Source of the DNA: an uncultured bacterium
Lineage (GTDB): Bacteria; Methylomirabilota; Methylomirabilia; Rokubacteriales; CSP1-6
Direction: 5' to 3'
NCBI GenBank assembly: GCA_946479205.1
Contig: CAMLFJ010000066.1
Location: 1 to 10,262, forward strand
Length of the DNA: 10,262 bases
Part shown: positions 1 through 7,036 of the stretch, one piece after another
Layout: each line of letters opens with the position of its first letter
Position numbering within the stretch: the stretch's first letter is position 1
The notes under the pieces: model-generated
The model's input: the letters and a program-made list of their open reading frames with translations, nothing else
Told to the model about the DNA's origin: nothing
Databases searched by the model: none
Position numbers and translations under genes: made by a program

Positions 1-2199
1 TTCGACGTCGACGAAGCAGGAATTGAACGGGGTCGCCCCCGCGGGCGACGAGCGGTCGTTGGTGAGCAGATTCGAGCAGCCACGCGTGTCCTGCCCGTCC
101 GCATCGAGGGCGAACCACGCGCCCTCCTTGATCGAGACCGCGCCCGGAGCCACCCGATCGGTGACCCGGGCCGGGATCAAGGTGCGGCCGCGGCCGTTGA
201 ATACGCGCACGCGCTGGCCGTCCGCGATGCCGCGGGCCGCCGCGTCGGCCGGGTGGATCCAGACGTCGTCGCGGTCGGCGCGCGAGAGCACCGCCTGGTT
301 GTCGTGGATCGAGTGCGTGCGCGCGCGCGACTTGGGCGTCACCAGCCGCAGCGGGTAGAGCGGGTCGATCGGCTCGGGGATCCAGGTGGGGATCGGCGGG
401 ATCGCCCCGAGGCCGTAGGGATCGGGGCGGGCCGCGAGGCTCATCGAGTAGATCTCGATCTTGCCCGACGGGGTCGTGAACGGGTGCCGGTCCGGGTCCC
501 GGATCTCCTTCGCGAAGGCCACCGCGTCGTCAGGGGCGGGCAGCCGCGCCAGGCCCATGGCCCGGAACGTGTCGTAGTCGTCGATGGCGTGCTTGGTCAG
601 CTCGCGCAGCCACTCGTCTTCCGTCTTGTCGTTGTAGCCCTCGATGCCCAGGCGCTCGGCGAGGGCCGCGCAGATGTCGATGTCGTTGCGGCACTCGCCC
701 ACCGGCGCGATCGCCTGCTGCATGAAGATCGCGTAGTGGCCGGCCCCCGCCCACGGGGTGTGGACGTCGTTGCGCTCCCAGAAGGTGGTGGCGGGCAGGA
801 GGATGTCGGCGTAGCGCGCGGTCGGCGTGACGAAGTGGTCCTGGACCACCACGAAGTCGAGCCGCTCGACGCCCTTGATGATCCGGCTCACGTTGGGGAG
901 CTGGTTGAAGAGATCGCCGGCGCAGGAGTAGATCATCTTCACGTCGGCCGGGTAGCCCCCCGCCTTGCCGCGCTCGAGCAGGTCCGCGAGCAGCGGCGAG
1001 GACACCCCGCGGCCCATCGGGTTCTCGCCGGTCGGGAGCGGCTGGATCCCGCAGCGCCCGGTGGCCCCGTTGCTGGTGCCCGCGTTGCCGCCCGGGATGC
1101 CCACGCTGCCGGTCATCGCGCAGAGCGCGTAGGCCGCGCGGTGGAACTGCTCGCCGTAGAGCGTGCGCCCGGGCGCGTAGCCGGTCTGGAGCGCGGCGGG
1201 CTTGCTGGTGGCGTACTCGATCGCGAGCGCGCGCAGGGTCGCCGCGGGCACCCCGGTGATGGCGGCCGCCCATTCCGCGGTCTTGGGCACGCCGTCGGTC
1301 TCGCCGAGCAGGTAGCTGCGGTACGAGGCGCCCGCGGGCGCGCCGGGCGGCAGGTGCGCCTCGTCGAAGCCCAGTACGTGCCGGTCGAGATAGGCCTGAT
1401 CGTGCAGCCCCTCGGTGAGGATCACGTGGGCCATCGCGATGAGGGCGGCGGTGTCGGTCGCGGGGTTGATGAACACGTGCTGGTCCGCGAGCTCCCAGCT
1501 CGTGCGGGTGCGCCGCGGATCCACGCAGATGATCTTCACCCCGCGCCGCTTGGCGAGCTTCAGATACTGCAGCGTGCCGGTGCCGAAGGTGCCGTCGGCC
1601 GGGCTCCAGCCCCACATCACGATCAGTCGCGAGTTCACGTAGTCGGTCGGCTCGCGGCCCGCGCTCTTGTAGTCGGCCTTGGCCCCGTAGGTCTGGCGCA
1701 CCGCGAAGACCTCGGCCTCCGCCGAGATGTTCGTCCACAGCTCGGTGCAGCCCCCGAACATGTAGAGCAGGCGCTTGACCGTGGAGCGGCTGTGCAGCAT
1801 CGAGAGGCTGCCGGTGCGCGAGCAGTCGAGGATGGCCGCGGGCCCGTGGGCCTCGCGGATGCGGAGCATCTGCCGCGCGACCTCGTCGAGCGCCTCGTCC
1901 CAGCCGATACGCTCGAACTGCCCGGCGCCGCGCGGGCCCACGCGCCGCATCGGGTGGATCAGCCGGTCCGGGTGATTCAGCCGCTCGAGCTGGCCGAACC
2001 CGCGCACGCAGGCGTGGAGCGGGGCCACCTCCGGCGTCCACTTGCGCGGATCGGTGCTGATCTTGAATATCTGCCCGTCGCGCACGTGGGCGTTGACCAC
2101 GCAGCGGCCGCCGCAGTTGTGGCCGCAGGTGCTGGTGACGATGGTCTCTCCGGGGGTGGCGGCCGGCCGGGGTGCTTCGTAGCGGATGGTCTTGGGCAT
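1..2199 (-). CDS. Molybdopterin-dependent oxidoreductase, DMSO reductase family catalytic subunit (3' end cut by window)
   Basis: This is the catalytic subunit of a complex iron-sulfur molybdoenzyme, using bis-MGD molybdenum and one [4Fe-4S] cluster. From ATG at 2199 the frame is open for 733 codons to the window edge. The cluster motif is C25-x3-C29-x3-C33-x30-C64. The sequence after C64 (VRGFGQLERLNHPDRL) is typical of the family. DPRRT at about 227-231 matches the pterin-dinucleotide-binding motif. S159 in NISAEAE lines up with the serine Mo ligand of E. coli DmsA (alignment by eye). The MopB C-terminal domain runs from about residue 612, and the last visible residues (GCSNLLTND, then PFNSCFVDVE) indicate only a few residues are missing. 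There is no twin-arginine leader, so the protein is probably cytoplasmic. No electron-transfer subunit is visible; one could lie left of the window. The ATG has no clear Shine-Dalgarno. The substrate is unknown (S-oxide, N-oxide, sulfur compound or hydroxylation are all possible). The family call is secure. Confidence 0.93.
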   Translation of the reverse strand, partial: MPKTIRYEAPRPAATPGETIVTSTCGHNCGGRCVVNAHVRDGQIFKISTDPRKWTPEVAPLHACVRGFGQLERLNHPDRLIHPMRRVGPRGAGQFERIGWDEALDEVARQMLRIREAHGPAAILDCSRTGSLSMLHSRSTVKRLLYMFGGCTELWTNISAEAEVFAVRQTYGAKADYKSAGREPTDYVNSRLIVMWGWSPADGTFGTGTLQYLKLAKRRGVKIICVDPRRTRTSWELADQHVFINPATDTAALIAMAHVILTEGLHDQAYLDRHVLGFDEAHLPPGAPAGASYRSYLLGETDGVPKTAEWAAAITGVPAATLRALAIEYATSKPAALQTGYAPGRTLYGEQFHRAAYALCAMTGSVGIPGGNAGTSNGATGRCGIQPLPTGENPMGRGVSSPLLADLLERGKAGGYPADVKMIYSCAGDLFNQLPNVSRIIKGVERLDFVVVQDHFVTPTARYADILLPATTFWERNDVHTPWAGAGHYAIFMQQAIAPVGECRNDIDICAALAERLGIEGYNDKTEDEWLRELTKHAIDDYDTFRAMGLARLPAPDDAVAFAKEIRDPDRHPFTTPSGKIEIYSMSLAARPDPYGLGAIPPIPTWIPEPIDPLYPLRLVTPKSRARTHSIHDNQAVLSRADRDDVWIHPADAAARGIADGQRVRVFNGRGRTLIPARVTDRVAPGAVSIKEGAWFALDADGQDTRGCSNLLTNDRSSPAGATPFNSCFVDVE

Positions 2200-2213
2200 G
2201 AGGGGTTCCCGAA

Positions 2214-2219
2214 AGATTA
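2214..2219 (-). promoter_or_regulatory. Possible -10 box of the molybdopterin gene
   Basis: Reading the minus strand, TAATCT lies 14 nt before the ATG at 2199. That would put the transcript start about 7 nt upstream of the start codon, giving a very short leader, which fits the absence of a Shine-Dalgarno. The whole divergent gap (2200-2262) is only 63 bp, so promoters for both genes must fit within it. No convincing -35 is seen. This is inference from one hexamer. Confidence 0.3.
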
Positions 2220-2248
2220 CCGCCGGGCGGGCCGAAAGGCCAGTCTGC

Positions 2249-2254
2249 TAGACT
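2249..2254 (+). promoter_or_regulatory. Likely -10 box of the DAO gene, predicting a leaderless mRNA
   Basis: TAGACT is followed by exactly 8 nt and then the ATG at 2263. A transcript starting 7-9 nt after a -10 box would begin at or next to the A of the ATG. No Shine-Dalgarno lies in those 8 nt (CGGGCGCC). The box forms the right half of a small inverted repeat, AGTCT-GCT-AGACT (2242-2254), which could be an operator but is short enough to be chance. The same TANACT-8 nt-ATG layout occurs at 5247-5252. Confidence 0.45.
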
Positions 2255-2262
2255 CGGGCGCC

Positions 2263-3390
2263 ATGGCGATCCGGGTCGTGATCGTGGGCGGCGGGCTCAT
2301 GGGGCTCTCCGCCGCCTTTCACCTGCGCCGCGCCGATCCCGGTACGCGCGTCACCGTGCTGGAGCGCGCCCGCGTGGGCGCCGCCGCCTCCGGGGCCAGC
2401 GCGGCGGGCGTGCGGGCGATGGGGCGCGACCCCGCGGAGCGGGCGCTCGCGCTCGCGAGCCTCGCGCGCTGGCCCGGGCTCGATCGTGAGCTCGAGGCGC
2501 CGACGCGGTACCGGCGCACCGGGGGGCTGCGGCTCGCGCTCGACGAGGCGGCGTGGCGCGCAGCGGGGCCGTGGGTCGCGGAGCAGCGCGCCGACGGGGT
2601 GGCGGTGGAGCTCGTGGACGCGCAGGGCGCGCGGGCGCTCGCGCCCGGGCTCGCGGCGGGCTGCCTGGGCGGGGTGCACGCGCCCGAGGACGGCCAGGCC
2701 GAGGCGCTGCCCGCGACGGAGGCCTTCGCGCACGCGGCGCGGCGGTATGGCGCCCGGGTCGAGGAGGGCGCCGGCGTGCGCGGGCTCGCGGTGGACCGCG
2801 GCCGGGTCGTCGGCGTCGAGCGCGGCGACGGCGCGCGCGAGACCGGGGACGTGGTGATCGTGGCCGCGGGCGCGTGGAGCGCGACGCTCCTCGCCGGGAT
2901 CGGCGTGCCGCTGCCGATCGAGACGCGCCCGCTCCAGATGCTGCTCACCGCGCCGGGCGCGCCCGCGCTCCGGCCGGTACTGGGCGCCTTCGACCGCCGG
3001 CTCAGCCTGAAGCAACTGGACGACGGCGCGTACCTGATCGGCGGGGGCTGGCCCGCGCGCGTCACCGACCACGCGGCCAATCGCTACGAGATGCTGGAGG
3101 AGAGCGTACGGGCGAGCCTCGAGACGGCGCGCGCGGTGTTTGCGCCGGTGGGCGACTGCGCGCTCGCACGGAGCTGGGCGGGGCTCGAAGCCTTCACCCC
3201 GGACGACCTGCCCATCCTGGGCCCGGTCCCCGGCATCAGCGGATTGCTGGTTGCGACCGGCTTCTCGGGCCACGGCTTCGCCCTGAGCCCGATGATCGGC
3301 GACATCCTCGCGCGCCTGGCCCTGGGCCAGGCCCCGCTCGATCCCCTCTGGAAAGGTTTGCGCGTCGACCGGTTTGGGGTCAGGTCTTGA
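2263..3390 (+). CDS. DAO-family FAD-dependent oxidoreductase (glycine/sarcosine oxidase or D-amino-acid dehydrogenase type)
   Basis: This is a 375-residue flavoprotein of the DAO superfamily, which oxidises amines or amino acids to imines using FAD. The N-terminal Rossmann motif is VVIVGGGLMG (GxGxxG at residues 9-14), and a basic/acidic strand VTVLERA follows. The C-terminal FAD-binding signature is GFSGHG at 333-338, preceded by DDLPILGPVPG. The length is normal for the family. The ATG at 2263 is chosen because the glycine motif begins right after it; the frame stays open far upstream only because it runs antisense to the molybdopterin gene. The gene is divergent from that gene with a 63-bp gap. 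Its 3' end is odd: the family-like ending (RVDRF) is followed by GVRS and a TGA that are encoded by the left arm of palindromic element A, so the natural stop seems to have been replaced. The substrate cannot be inferred. Confidence 0.92.
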   Translation: MAIRVVIVGGGLMGLSAAFHLRRADPGTRVTVLERARVGAAASGASAAGVRAMGRDPAERALALASLARWPGLDRELEAPTRYRRTGGLRLALDEAAWRAAGPWVAEQRADGVAVELVDAQGARALAPGLAAGCLGGVHAPEDGQAEALPATEAFAHAARRYGARVEEGAGVRGLAVDRGRVVGVERGDGARETGDVVIVAAGAWSATLLAGIGVPLPIETRPLQMLLTAPGAPALRPVLGAFDRRLSLKQLDDGAYLIGGGWPARVTDHAANRYEMLEESVRASLETARAVFAPVGDCALARSWAGLEAFTPDDLPILGPVPGISGLLVATGFSGHGFALSPMIGDILARLALGQAPLDPLWKGLRVDRFGVRS

Positions 3391-3462
3391 ATTACGACAT
3401 TCCCAGCGTTCGGCGATTCATCGCCTAGGCTGAGAAATGTCGTAATTCAAGACCTGACCCCA
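3375..3462. repeat. Palindromic element A, perfect 27-bp inverted repeat
   Basis: The left arm (3375-3401) and right arm (3436-3462) are perfect reverse complements over 27 bp, separated by a 34-nt spacer. Each arm reads TGGGGTCAGGTCTT, core GAATTA, then CGACATT. The spacer contains its own small hairpin, GGCGA-TTCA-TCGCC (3412-3425). The element sits between convergent genes. Its left arm encodes the last four codons and stop of the DAO gene. Its right-arm CCCC (ending 3461) is exactly 3 nt from the helicase stop codon. Related copies lie at 8090-8214 and 9828-9911. No T-run follows the hairpin, so it is not a standard intrinsic terminator, though it could stabilise or terminate both transcripts. 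It resembles a non-autonomous, REP-like or IS200/RAYT-mobilised element, but no transposase is present to prove this. Confidence 0.9.
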
Positions 3463-3464
3463 GA

Positions 3465-4739
3465 TTAGCGGCTGCGGGTGAGCTGAGCGGGGCGGGCGCC
3501 GTGGGCGGCACGGCGCTCGGCGTTGGCGCGGGCGCGCTGGCGATCCTCGGCCTTGCGGGCGCGGATCTGCGCGATGCGCTCGGCCAGCGGGATCTCCAGC
3601 TTGTCGGCCGACCTCTTGGTGTAGTCGAAGCTCGGGAGCTGCGCGCGCGTGAAGCGCGAGCCCACCGCGCGCTCGATGCCGCGCAGATCGCCCTCCTCGT
3701 CCGGCGAGACCAGCGTGAGCGCGTCGCCCACCGCCTCCGCTCGAGCGGTACGGCCCACCCGGTGGATGTACTCGTCGGGCATGCCCGGCACGTCGAAGTT
3801 GATGACGTGACTGAGCGCGTCGATGTCGATGCCGCGGGCCGCGATGTCGGTGGCCACCAGCACCTGGAAGCGCCCGTCCTTGAAGCCGGCCAGCGCCTGC
3901 GTCCGCTGCGCCTGGCTGCGATTGCCGTGGATGCGGTCGGCCTTGACCCCGTGGCGGGCCAGGTAGTCGGCCAGCCGGTTCGCCCGGTGCTTGGTGCGCG
4001 TGAAGGCGAGCACGCTGCGCGTGCCCGGCTGCTTGAGCAGCTCGACCAGCAGCGCCGACTTCAGCTCCTGGGGCACCGGGTACACGGTGTGGGTGATGCC
4101 GACCGCGGGCGCGGACGGCCGCTCGATCTGGATCGCCACCGGATCGTGGAGGATCTGCTTCGCGAGCTGCGCGATGGGGCCGGGCATGGTCGCGGAGAGC
4201 AGCAGGTTCTGCCGGCGCGCCGGGAGCTGCTTCAGGATGCGCTGGATGTCCGGCAGGAAGCCCATGTCCAGCATGCGGTCGGCCTCGTCCAGCACCAGCA
4301 CCTGGAGGCCGTCGAGCTTGGTGTAGGGATAGCGCATGTGATCGAGCAGCCGGCCGGGCGTGGCGACGAGGATGTCCACGCCGCGGCGGAGCGCCGACTC
4401 CTGCGGGCCCATGCCCACGCCGCCGAAGATGGCCGCGCCGCTGACCCGCGTGTGGCGGGCGAGCTGGCCGCGGTGCTCGTCGATCTGGGCCGCGAGCTCC
4501 CGGGTGGGGGCGATGATCAGGGCACGCGTGGTGCCCCGGGGAAGCCCGATCAGCTTCTGCAGAATCGGCAGCAGGAACGCCGCGGTCTTGCCGCTGCCGG
4601 TCATGGCGCAGGCGAGCACGTCGCGCCCGGCCATGGCCGGGGGAATGGCGTCACGCTGGATGGCGGTCGGAGCCTGGAAGCCCAGGGCCTCGACGCCACG
4701 GAGCAGATCGGGATGAAGCTGGAATTCGGAGAAAGACAT
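3465..4739 (-). CDS. DEAD-box ATP-dependent RNA helicase, RhlE-like
   Basis: This 424-residue helicase unwinds RNA duplexes using ATP and probably acts in ribosome assembly or RNA turnover. All expected motifs are present in order: Q motif (F21 and APTAIQ ending at Q28), motif I AMTGSGKT (45-52), PTREL (78-82), TPGRLL (127-132), motif II DEAD (151-154), motif III SAT (182-184), motif V VATDIAARGID, and motif VI HRVGRTARA. A basic, arginine-rich tail follows the core, as in RhlE-type proteins, and the start MSFSEFQLHPDLL is also RhlE-like. AAGAGG (4751-4756, minus reading) lies 11 nt before the ATG and may serve as the Shine-Dalgarno. The gene is convergent with the DAO gene. Its TAA is 3 nt from element A. 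A housekeeping role independent of its metabolic neighbours is likely. The exact subfamily is less certain than the DEAD-box assignment. Confidence 0.96.
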   Translation of the reverse strand: MSFSEFQLHPDLLRGVEALGFQAPTAIQRDAIPPAMAGRDVLACAMTGSGKTAAFLLPILQKLIGLPRGTTRALIIAPTRELAAQIDEHRGQLARHTRVSGAAIFGGVGMGPQESALRRGVDILVATPGRLLDHMRYPYTKLDGLQVLVLDEADRMLDMGFLPDIQRILKQLPARRQNLLLSATMPGPIAQLAKQILHDPVAIQIERPSAPAVGITHTVYPVPQELKSALLVELLKQPGTRSVLAFTRTKHRANRLADYLARHGVKADRIHGNRSQAQRTQALAGFKDGRFQVLVATDIAARGIDIDALSHVINFDVPGMPDEYIHRVGRTARAEAVGDALTLVSPDEEGDLRGIERAVGSRFTRAQLPSFDYTKRSADKLEIPLAERIAQIRARKAEDRQRARANAERRAAHGARPAQLTRSR

Positions 4740-4884
4740 GGAGCGAGTAACCTCTTGCGGGCACAGCCGGGCCCGTACAGTCTTCCGCGGATTTCTTGGC
4801 GCGCCCCACGATGCGGAAGAGGACGGGAAACGCGGTCTGCGATGTTGCAGTGGTTACAGCATACACGCGCCCGGCGGCCGGCGC

Positions 4885-4906
4885 GAAGAAATAACGCCGG
4901 GCGTTA
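4885..4906 (-). terminator. Possible intrinsic terminator with the stop codon inside the stem
   Basis: Reading the minus strand, TAACGC-CCG-GCGTTA forms a 6-bp stem with a 3-nt loop (4892-4906), followed by TTTCTTC (4891-4885). The first TAA of the stem is the stop codon of the small cysteine protein gene. The stem is short and the T-run is interrupted, so termination efficiency is doubtful. The position right at the gene end supports the call. Confidence 0.35.
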
Positions 4907-5125
4907 CTCGGTCCGCTGGGCCATCCGCTCCGCGATCTCCGCCTCGAACAGCTGGAGCGTCAGCGGGCAGGGCGGCTCGTTCGTGTCGATGTACTGGCAC
5001 TCGGTCTCGCTGCAGCGGACGAAGAGCTTGCCGTGGCCACCGAGCGACTGGCGACGGCGCAGCGAGATGGAGACGGTTTCCGAGACGACGCTGCAGCTGT
5101 ACGACTTCGTGGGAGTCCGGGGCAC
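4904..5125 (-). CDS. Small four-cysteine protein, possible zinc-ribbon-like, unknown function
   Basis: I propose a 73-residue protein starting at GTG 5125. On the minus strand this GTG is preceded by GAGGAAAGG (5140-5132), a strong Shine-Dalgarno with 6-nt spacing, and further up by a TATACT -10 box (5170-5165). An ATG at 5239 in the same frame would give 111 residues but has no ribosome site, lies upstream of that promoter, and adds low-complexity sequence. Cysteines are C11, C38, C43 and C53; the last three fall in VRCSETECQYIDTNEPPCPL, which looks conserved rather than random and could bind a metal. A charged helix (LFEAEIAERMAQ) ends the protein. There is no signal peptide or membrane segment. 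The gene is co-directional with the downstream helicase across a 164-nt gap. I do not recognise a named family. Confidence 0.65.
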   Translation of the reverse strand: MPRTPTKSYSCSVVSETVSISLRRRQSLGGHGKLFVRCSETECQYIDTNEPPCPLTLQLFEAEIAERMAQRTE

Positions 5126-5131
5126 GGGGAT

Positions 5132-5140
5132 CCTTTCCTC
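5132..5140 (-). promoter_or_regulatory. Shine-Dalgarno that decides the GTG start of the small cysteine protein
   Basis: The minus strand reads GAGGAAAGG, then six bases, then GTG at 5125. This is one of the clearest ribosome binding sites in the window. It favours the 73-residue product over the 111-residue one starting at 5239. Confidence 0.6.
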
Positions 5141-5164
5141 GCGGGTGTTGCGACCGAGAGCACC

Positions 5165-5170
5165 AGTATA
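5165..5170 (-). promoter_or_regulatory. Likely -10 box for the small cysteine protein gene
   Basis: The minus strand reads TATACT, a five-of-six match to the bacterial -10 consensus. A weak -35 candidate, CTGATT (5193-5188), lies 17 nt upstream. Transcription would start near 5158, giving a leader of about 33 nt that contains the Shine-Dalgarno. The promoter is divergent from that of the gene at 5261. Confidence 0.45.
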
Positions 5171-5246
5171 CACGGTCTCGTCGACGTAATCAGGCCCCGA
5201 GATTGCGCGCTCCCGAGCGGCCGGCGCCGACTCCAGCACGCTGAGT

Positions 5247-5252
5247 TATACT
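5247..5252 (+). promoter_or_regulatory. Likely -10 box of the 5261 operon, predicting a leaderless mRNA
   Basis: TATACT stands exactly 8 nt before the ATG at 5261 in a very GC-rich background. The intervening CCACCGCG holds no Shine-Dalgarno. This spacing places the transcript start at the start codon. It repeats the geometry of the DAO gene promoter at 2249-2254. Confidence 0.5.
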
Positions 5253-5260
5253 CCACCGCG

Positions 5261-6238
5261 ATGCGCGCCCTGATCTGCCGAGCGTGGGGACCGATCGATA
5301 CCCTGACCGTGGAGGAGATCGCCCCGCCCGCGCCCGCCGCCGACGAGGTGCTCATCGAGGTGCGCGCCACCTCGGTGAACTACGCGGACTCGATCATGGT
5401 GGCGGGCAAGTACCAGACGCGCCCCCCGTTCCCGTTCAGCCCCGGGCTCGAGACCGCGGGCGTGGTGGCGCGCTGCGGAGCCGGCGCGACCCGTTTCAAG
5501 CCGGGCGACCGGGTGATGGCCACGCTGGCGTGGGGCGGGCTCGCCGAGCAGGCGGTGGCCAAGGAAGCCGAGACCTTCCCGATCCCGCCCGGCATGTCCT
5601 TCGACGAGGCGGGCGCCTTCCCCATCGCGTACATCTCGAGCGACGTGGCGATCCGCTGGCAGGGCCGGCTCGAGGCGGGGGAGACCCTGCTCGTGCTGGG
5701 CGCGGCGGGCGGGGTCGGGCTCACCGCGGTGGAGATCGGCAAGGCGATGGGCGCGCGCGTGATCGCGGGCGCCAGCACCGCGGAGAAGCTCGCGGTGGCG
5801 CGGGAGCACGGGGCGGACGAGGGGATCAACTACGCGACCGAGAACCTCACCGAGCGGGTGATGGCGCTCACCGGGGACCGGGGCGCGGACGTCTGCTTCG
5901 ACCCGGTCGGCGGCGAGCTGGCCGACGCCGCGCTGTCCTCCCTCGGCTGGGGCGGGCGCATGCTGCTGGTCGGCTTCGTGGGCGGCGTGCAGCAGATTCC
6001 CGCGAACCGGCTGCTGGTCAAGAACCGCTCGGCGCTCGGCTGCTCGCTGCGCCACTACCGCTTCCACGCGCCCGACAAGCTGCGCGCGTCGGTGCAGGCC
6101 CTCATCGGCTGGTACGCGGCGGGCAAGCTCAAGCCCCACGTGAGCCACCGGTTGCCGCTCGATCGGGCGGTCGAGGCGATCCGCCTGCTGACCGATCGCA
6201 AGGCGCTCGGCAAGGTCGTCGTCACGCTCGGGAGCTGA
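5261..6238 (+). CDS. Zinc-independent MDR / NADPH:quinone oxidoreductase family protein
   Basis: This is a 325-residue medium-chain dehydrogenase/reductase of the quinone oxidoreductase type, which uses NADPH to reduce quinones or enoyl/enone substrates. The N-terminal GroES-like domain contains VNYADSIMVAGKYQ, FPFSPGLETAGVV and FKPGDRV, all typical of the family. The cofactor motif is GAAGGVG at residues 147-153, followed by VEIGKAMGARVI. The structural and catalytic zinc cysteines of alcohol dehydrogenases are absent. The length is the usual 320-330. The frame is open upstream, but the ATG at 5261 starts right at the conserved MRAL and has a -10 box 8 nt before it. It is the first gene of a probable operon; the next gene starts 5 nt after its stop. 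An enoyl-CoA or enoate reductase role is conceivable next to a crotonase. Confidence 0.93.
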   Translation: MRALICRAWGPIDTLTVEEIAPPAPAADEVLIEVRATSVNYADSIMVAGKYQTRPPFPFSPGLETAGVVARCGAGATRFKPGDRVMATLAWGGLAEQAVAKEAETFPIPPGMSFDEAGAFPIAYISSDVAIRWQGRLEAGETLLVLGAAGGVGLTAVEIGKAMGARVIAGASTAEKLAVAREHGADEGINYATENLTERVMALTGDRGADVCFDPVGGELADAALSSLGWGGRMLLVGFVGGVQQIPANRLLVKNRSALGCSLRHYRFHAPDKLRASVQALIGWYAAGKLKPHVSHRLPLDRAVEAIRLLTDRKALGKVVVTLGS

Positions 6239-6243
6239 CCGCG

Positions 6244-6999
6244 GTGGAGATCCGAGTCGAAGCGCACGGCCCGCACGTGGCGATCGTCACCATCGACAAC
6301 CAGCCGCGGCTCAACGCGATGTCGCGGGCGATGATGGCGGATCTCGGGCGAGTCTGGGACGAGCTCGAGCGCGGCAGCTGCCGCGTCATCGTGCTCACCG
6401 GCGCGGGTCCGCGGGCCTTCTGCGCGGGGGCCGACATCAGCGGCGACCTGAGCGCCTCCCCCGAGACCGCGCGGGTGGTGGGTCACGCTCTGCTCAAGCA
6501 GGACGCGTACACGAAGCCGACCGTGGCCGCGGTCAACGGGGACTGCGTGGGCGGCGGGGTGGAGCTCCTGCTCTCCACCGACATCCGGGCCGCGGCGCCG
6601 CACGCCCGCTTCGGTTTGCCCGAGGTGAAGTGGTCCATCTACCCGTTCGGCGGCGCCACCCTCAAGCTCCCCCAGCAGATCGGCCACGTGCACGCGATGG
6701 ATCTCCTGCTCACCGGCCGACTGATCGACGCGGCCGAGGCCGCGCGGCTCGGGCTGATCAACCGCGTGGTTCCCGCCGACGGCCTGATGGCGTGGGCGCT
6801 CGAGACCGCGGAGGCGATCGCGGCCAACAGCCCGTCCGCGGTGCAGGCGGTGAAGCGGCAGATCAGCGCGACCATCGCCGATCACGCGCGCGGCCGCGAG
6901 GCGCTCGAGCAGGAGCTGGGCGACCAGGTGCGGGCGAGCGCCCATTTCACGGAGGGAGTGGCCGCGTTCCGCGAGAAGCGGCGGCCGCGCTACGAATGA
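6244..6999 (+). CDS. Enoyl-CoA hydratase/isomerase (crotonase) family protein
   Basis: This 251-residue crotonase-fold enzyme would hydrate or isomerise an enoyl-CoA. The first oxyanion-hole segment is RAFCAGADI (around A61-D64) and the second is VNGDCVGGGVELL (around G104). E107 in GGGVELL and E127 in FGLPEVK correspond to the two catalytic glutamates of rat mitochondrial enoyl-CoA hydratase (E144 and E164), so a hydratase activity is plausible. The GTG at 6244 is used: GGGAG (6230-6234) lies 9 nt before it inside the end of the preceding gene, and MEIRVEAHG begins the conserved fold. There is a 5-nt gap from the preceding stop. Its TGA overlaps an ATG (6996-6999) that opens a 14-codon reading frame running into the next gene. 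Crotonase-fold proteins catalyse varied reactions, so the exact substrate is open. Confidence 0.94.
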   Translation: MEIRVEAHGPHVAIVTIDNQPRLNAMSRAMMADLGRVWDELERGSCRVIVLTGAGPRAFCAGADISGDLSASPETARVVGHALLKQDAYTKPTVAAVNGDCVGGGVELLLSTDIRAAAPHARFGLPEVKWSIYPFGGATLKLPQQIGHVHAMDLLLTGRLIDAAEAARLGLINRVVPADGLMAWALETAEAIAANSPSAVQAVKRQISATIADHARGREALEQELGDQVRASAHFTEGVAAFREKRRPRYE

Positions 7000-7036
7000 C
7001 CGAACGCCGGGAGCCGTCCCCGGTGAGGAGCTCTCC

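Noticed and set aside
253..2262. A very long plus-strand open frame upstream of the DAO gene, joined to it in one frame
   Set aside because: It is antisense to the molybdopterin gene, has arginine/valine-rich low-complexity translation, and arises from high GC. The DAO fold begins at the ATG at 2263.
3375..3462. A standard rho-independent terminator at element A
   Set aside because: The stem is far longer than usual, the loop is 34 nt and no T-run follows on either strand. A role in transcript ending remains possible but not by the classic signal.
3501..5189. Long plus-strand open frame over the helicase
   Set aside because: It is the antisense shadow of a gene with every DEAD-box motif intact; its translation matches no recognisable family.
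5126..5239. N-terminal extension of the small cysteine protein to the ATG at 5239
   Set aside because: The extension lies across the proposed promoter, has no ribosome site and no conserved-looking residues, while a strong Shine-Dalgarno supports the GTG at 5125.
5033..5260. Upstream extension of the quinone oxidoreductase frame
   Set aside because: It would run through the small protein gene on the other strand and both promoters; the conserved MRAL start and -10 box point to 5261.
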